Program-made: the position numbers and the translations under genes
Assembly: GCA_040080145.1 (NCBI GenBank)
Contig: JBEBJA010000055.1
Span: 29,814-93,813, forward strand
Reading direction: 5' to 3'
From: JANXVY01 sp040080145
Lineage (GTDB): Bacteria; Pseudomonadota; Alphaproteobacteria; Rhizobiales; Hyphomicrobiaceae
DNA: 64,000 nucleotides
Shown here: in pieces, positions 61,625 to 64,000 of the stretch
How positions within the stretch are numbered: position 1 is the first letter of the stretch
Layout: every line of letters starts with the position of its first letter
The notes under the pieces: generated by a model
What the model was told of the DNA's origin: nothing
What the model saw: only the letters and a program-made list of their open reading frames with translations
The model's database searches: none

Positions 61625-64000
61625 ATGTTATCCATCCTGAGACTTTTGATCCGTCTGGCCGAGCTGGTGCTCTTCGTGCCGGCCCGCCTCGCGCGCGTCT
61701 TTATTGACGCAATCGCCTTCAACCCGCGCCTGGGCCCCGTCCGTTATCTCGCCGCCGGTGCAGTCGGCTATCTGCTGTTCGCGGTGTTGCTCGTCTACGT
61801 TGTTGCGCCCTTGCGCGGCCTGACGGGGCAATACCTCCTCGGCGACAAACTTCGCTACGACGCCGAACGCTGGGTCGCGACCGCCATCTACGACCGCGGC
61901 AACAACTTCGTTGGCACGTTCGACCCGCGCCTCGATAGCATGCGCGATGTGAACTACACCGAAAGCGCGATCAAGGTCGGCGATCACACGGCCAACCCCG
62001 ACCACAAGTCGATCCCGGTCCATACCGTCCCGGACGACTACTGGAAGTGTTTGAAGTTCCATGAAGACCGGTATCTTGGCGGACCGCTCAACCCCTTTGG
62101 CATCGACCTCATCGGCGTGCTCAAAATCCCCTACACCAGCATTGTGCGCACAATCCGCACCAAGCGTCCCAGCCTTGGCGTCGGTGGCTCGACCCTTCCG
62201 ATGCAGTTCGCCCGCGTGATCTACAACACCCCGCCATCCTCCAGCGAAGGCAGCGGTACCAAGCTCGCCCGCAAGCTGGGAGAATGGTGGATAGCCCCCG
62301 TCATCTATCAGGTGCTGACCCAAGGCGGCGACGACAAGCCGCTGCGCGAGTGGGCCGCCAACCACATCTGGCTCGCCCAGAGGACTGGCGGCGCACCCTT
62401 ACACGGCGTCGAAATGACGGCGCGCGTCGTGTTCGGCAAGGAAGCCAAGGACCTCACCACCGCCGAGCAATATGTGCTCGCGTCCGCCGTCAACAAGCCG
62501 ATCATCCTCCTGAAAGGCAGCGAGCAGTTGAACGCTGTCCGCCTTGACCGCTGGCGATACATCACCGAGGTGCGCGCCCGCACCTGTGCTGAAAAGCTGA
62601 TTCAAGACGACGCCCAGCAGAAGAAGACGGTGTTTGAACTGTTCCAGCTCGCCGGCGGCCCGCCCGACCCCAAAGTCAAACCCAAGCTGCAGGCAGCACT
62701 CGATACCTACGCGCCAGCCATCGCCAAGCGCGCCGTGGCCAACCCGATGGTGCGCGCAAGCGCGTTGATGCCGTCGGCCCGCTTTGGCCTGCGCGAAGAG
62801 ATGAAGCAGGCCTATGGCTTCTCCTGGCGCGACTACGTGCGCGGCGTCACCACGACGTTCGACGTCACCGAAAACCTGAGCTTTGGCGAAAAGGTCAAAA
62901 CCAAGCTCGCCCTGCTCGATGCCCAATACGCGGCGCGCCTCCATGCAAACATCACCCTCGACCCTGCCAAAGCCACGCCCGACAAAAAGCTGCCCAACAT
63001 CATCCTGGTCGCCGCCAACGCCAAGGGCGAAATCGTCCGCTACTACGAGCACGGCGAAAGCGCGTCCTACTTTGGCTCGCCACACGCGCGCGATACCAAG
63101 ACCGGCGTTTACACGCCCGGGCGCGAGAGCCGCATGCTCGCCTCCGCCGCCAAGATCCTCGCCGCCGTCGCCATCGCCAACGAAGGCCGCGACGAACCCG
63201 GCACGCTCTACATGGACGCCGACGCATCCGGCAACGCAGATGGTTGCGCGCATGGCGGCGGCCAGCGCGTCCCCCGTCGCGCCATCGTCACGTTTGCCTG
63301 CTCGCTCAACAATCCGCTGCTGACCCGCACGGCGCAACTCGGCCAGCCGCGCATCAAACACCTGATCGACCGTTTCGGCTTCAACATGCCGCCCACGAAC
63401 GCCAATGGCGAAGGCACCCCGCCCTCGACCGCCATCGTGCTAGGCCAGGTCGCGGGCAGCCCCCGCCGCGTCCATCAGATGTCGAGCGTCGTGCTCGCAA
63501 GCCTCATCGGCCAGGGCGGCAAACCCGTGCATCTGCCGACCCTCATCAAGTCGCTCGACTACACCAACCGCGCCGGCGCGAAAGAAGCCGCCCGTGATAC
63601 CGTCTCCGACATCGTGCCCAACGTGCTCATCAAGCCATCCGGCCGCGGCATGCTGAAATCACTGCTCGAATCCCCGCTTTGCCACACCGCAGGCGGCCAG
63701 CCCGCTGGCACGCTCAAATCCATCGCCAACTGGTGCGCCACCCGCCGTCCGGGCCTGCGCCTCCACTTCGCCAAGACCGGCACCAAACCAACCCTCGACC
63801 CGAACGCCACGGTCGACACCTGGATCACCGGCGGCGTCCAGTTCGCCAACGGCGCGGCCTATTCCTACGTCGCCCTCGTCGGCACCGGCTCCGTAGCCGA
63901 ACCCTGGGCCCACAACATGAACGCCGCCCAGATCACCCCCCTGGTGGATGTCCTCCTCACCGACCTCGAAACCCACGCCAAATCAAACCCCGCCATCTAC
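61625..64000 (+). CDS. Class A penicillin-binding protein (partial, runs off the window)
   Basis: The frame is open from ATG 61625 to the last base, 792 codons, without a stop. After a membrane anchor (YLAAGAVGYLLFAVLLVYVV, about 42-61) comes a GT51 glycosyltransferase domain. The catalytic Glu is in FHEDRYL (about 146-152), followed by FGIDLIGVLK and GVGGSTLPMQFARV. The transpeptidase part has SAAK (about 506-509, SxxK), SLNN (SxN) and HFAKTGTKPT (KTG, about 715-724). It polymerises and cross-links peptidoglycan from the periplasmic side. The SxxK context (MLASAAKILAA) differs from the usual GSTFKP, so the transpeptidase is divergent. Confidence 0.85.
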   Translation, partial: MLSILRLLIRLAELVLFVPARLARVFIDAIAFNPRLGPVRYLAAGAVGYLLFAVLLVYVVAPLRGLTGQYLLGDKLRYDAERWVATAIYDRGNNFVGTFDPRLDSMRDVNYTESAIKVGDHTANPDHKSIPVHTVPDDYWKCLKFHEDRYLGGPLNPFGIDLIGVLKIPYTSIVRTIRTKRPSLGVGGSTLPMQFARVIYNTPPSSSEGSGTKLARKLGEWWIAPVIYQVLTQGGDDKPLREWAANHIWLAQRTGGAPLHGVEMTARVVFGKEAKDLTTAEQYVLASAVNKPIILLKGSEQLNAVRLDRWRYITEVRARTCAEKLIQDDAQQKKTVFELFQLAGGPPDPKVKPKLQAALDTYAPAIAKRAVANPMVRASALMPSARFGLREEMKQAYGFSWRDYVRGVTTTFDVTENLSFGEKVKTKLALLDAQYAARLHANITLDPAKATPDKKLPNIILVAANAKGEIVRYYEHGESASYFGSPHARDTKTGVYTPGRESRMLASAAKILAAVAIANEGRDEPGTLYMDADASGNADGCAHGGGQRVPRRAIVTFACSLNNPLLTRTAQLGQPRIKHLIDRFGFNMPPTNANGEGTPPSTAIVLGQVAGSPRRVHQMSSVVLASLIGQGGKPVHLPTLIKSLDYTNRAGAKEAARDTVSDIVPNVLIKPSGRGMLKSLLESPLCHTAGGQPAGTLKSIANWCATRRPGLRLHFAKTGTKPTLDPNATVDTWITGGVQFANGAAYSYVALVGTGSVAEPWAHNMNAAQITPLVDVLLTDLETHAKSNPAIY

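Noticed and set aside
62399..63361. Minus-strand frame of 320 codons opposite the penicillin-binding protein
   Set aside because: The plus strand carries PBP motifs in a frame open from 61625 to the window end; the minus frame has none.

Overview
The window looks like a piece of a high-GC alphaproteobacterial genome, possibly of the Hyphomicrobiales/Rhodospirillales type. The grounds are the G+C-rich coding bias, ATGA/TGATG-coupled operons, a HisKA_2/HWE-type sensor kinase, and several intergenic palindromes of a style common in that class. The species cannot be named. Most of the window is accessory DNA; only the last quarter reads like ordinary chromosomal genes.

1-5.5 kb: an A+T-richer minus-strand operon made of a MerR-like regulator, MurL, MurD2 and a DUF4392 (D-glutamate cyclase-like) protein. 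MurD2 plus MurL is the alternative route that adds L-Glu to UDP-MurNAc-L-Ala and then epimerises it. 5.5-19.4 kb: an integrated mobile region. It holds an integrase of the Integrase_1 type preceded by an unusually structured, apparently non-coding stretch (6589-6900). Next come two paralogous lipoproteins with a lysozyme-like protein, then a compact rolling-circle Rep/FtsK-like/membrane-protein operon flanked by strong inverted repeats. A second tyrosine integrase lies against a 26-bp tRNA 3'-end remnant, the likely attachment site.

19.4-23 kb: a scrapyard with a cas6e-like fragment, a truncated DUF6573 gene, a MarR-like regulator, a class II Fic protein and an integrase pseudogene. 23-33.7 kb: four translationally coupled genes encoding DUF4132, a MoxR AAA+ ATPase, DUF5682 plus VWA, and a SWIM zinc-finger protein. 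This is a RavA/ViaA-like ATPase-VWA module of unknown function. 34-46.6 kb: a complete type I-E CRISPR-Cas locus (cas3, cas8e, cse2, cas7, cas5, cas6e, cas1, cas2) and an array of 55 full repeats plus a truncated terminal repeat.

46.9-64 kb: a GAF-HisKA_2 kinase, a D,D-carboxypeptidase, a MOP-family flippase and a CAP-domain lipoprotein. Then comes a second ATPase pair (a 399-aa protein with a winged-helix-like C-terminus and an 1136-aa double P-loop protein with a HerA/FtsK-like second domain). The window ends with a 31-aa membrane peptide, moeA, a membrane-anchored OmpA-like protein and a class A penicillin-binding protein that runs off the edge. The two ATPase systems lie either side of the CRISPR-Cas locus, so 23-58 kb reads as a defence or conflict island. 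That role is inferred from context only.
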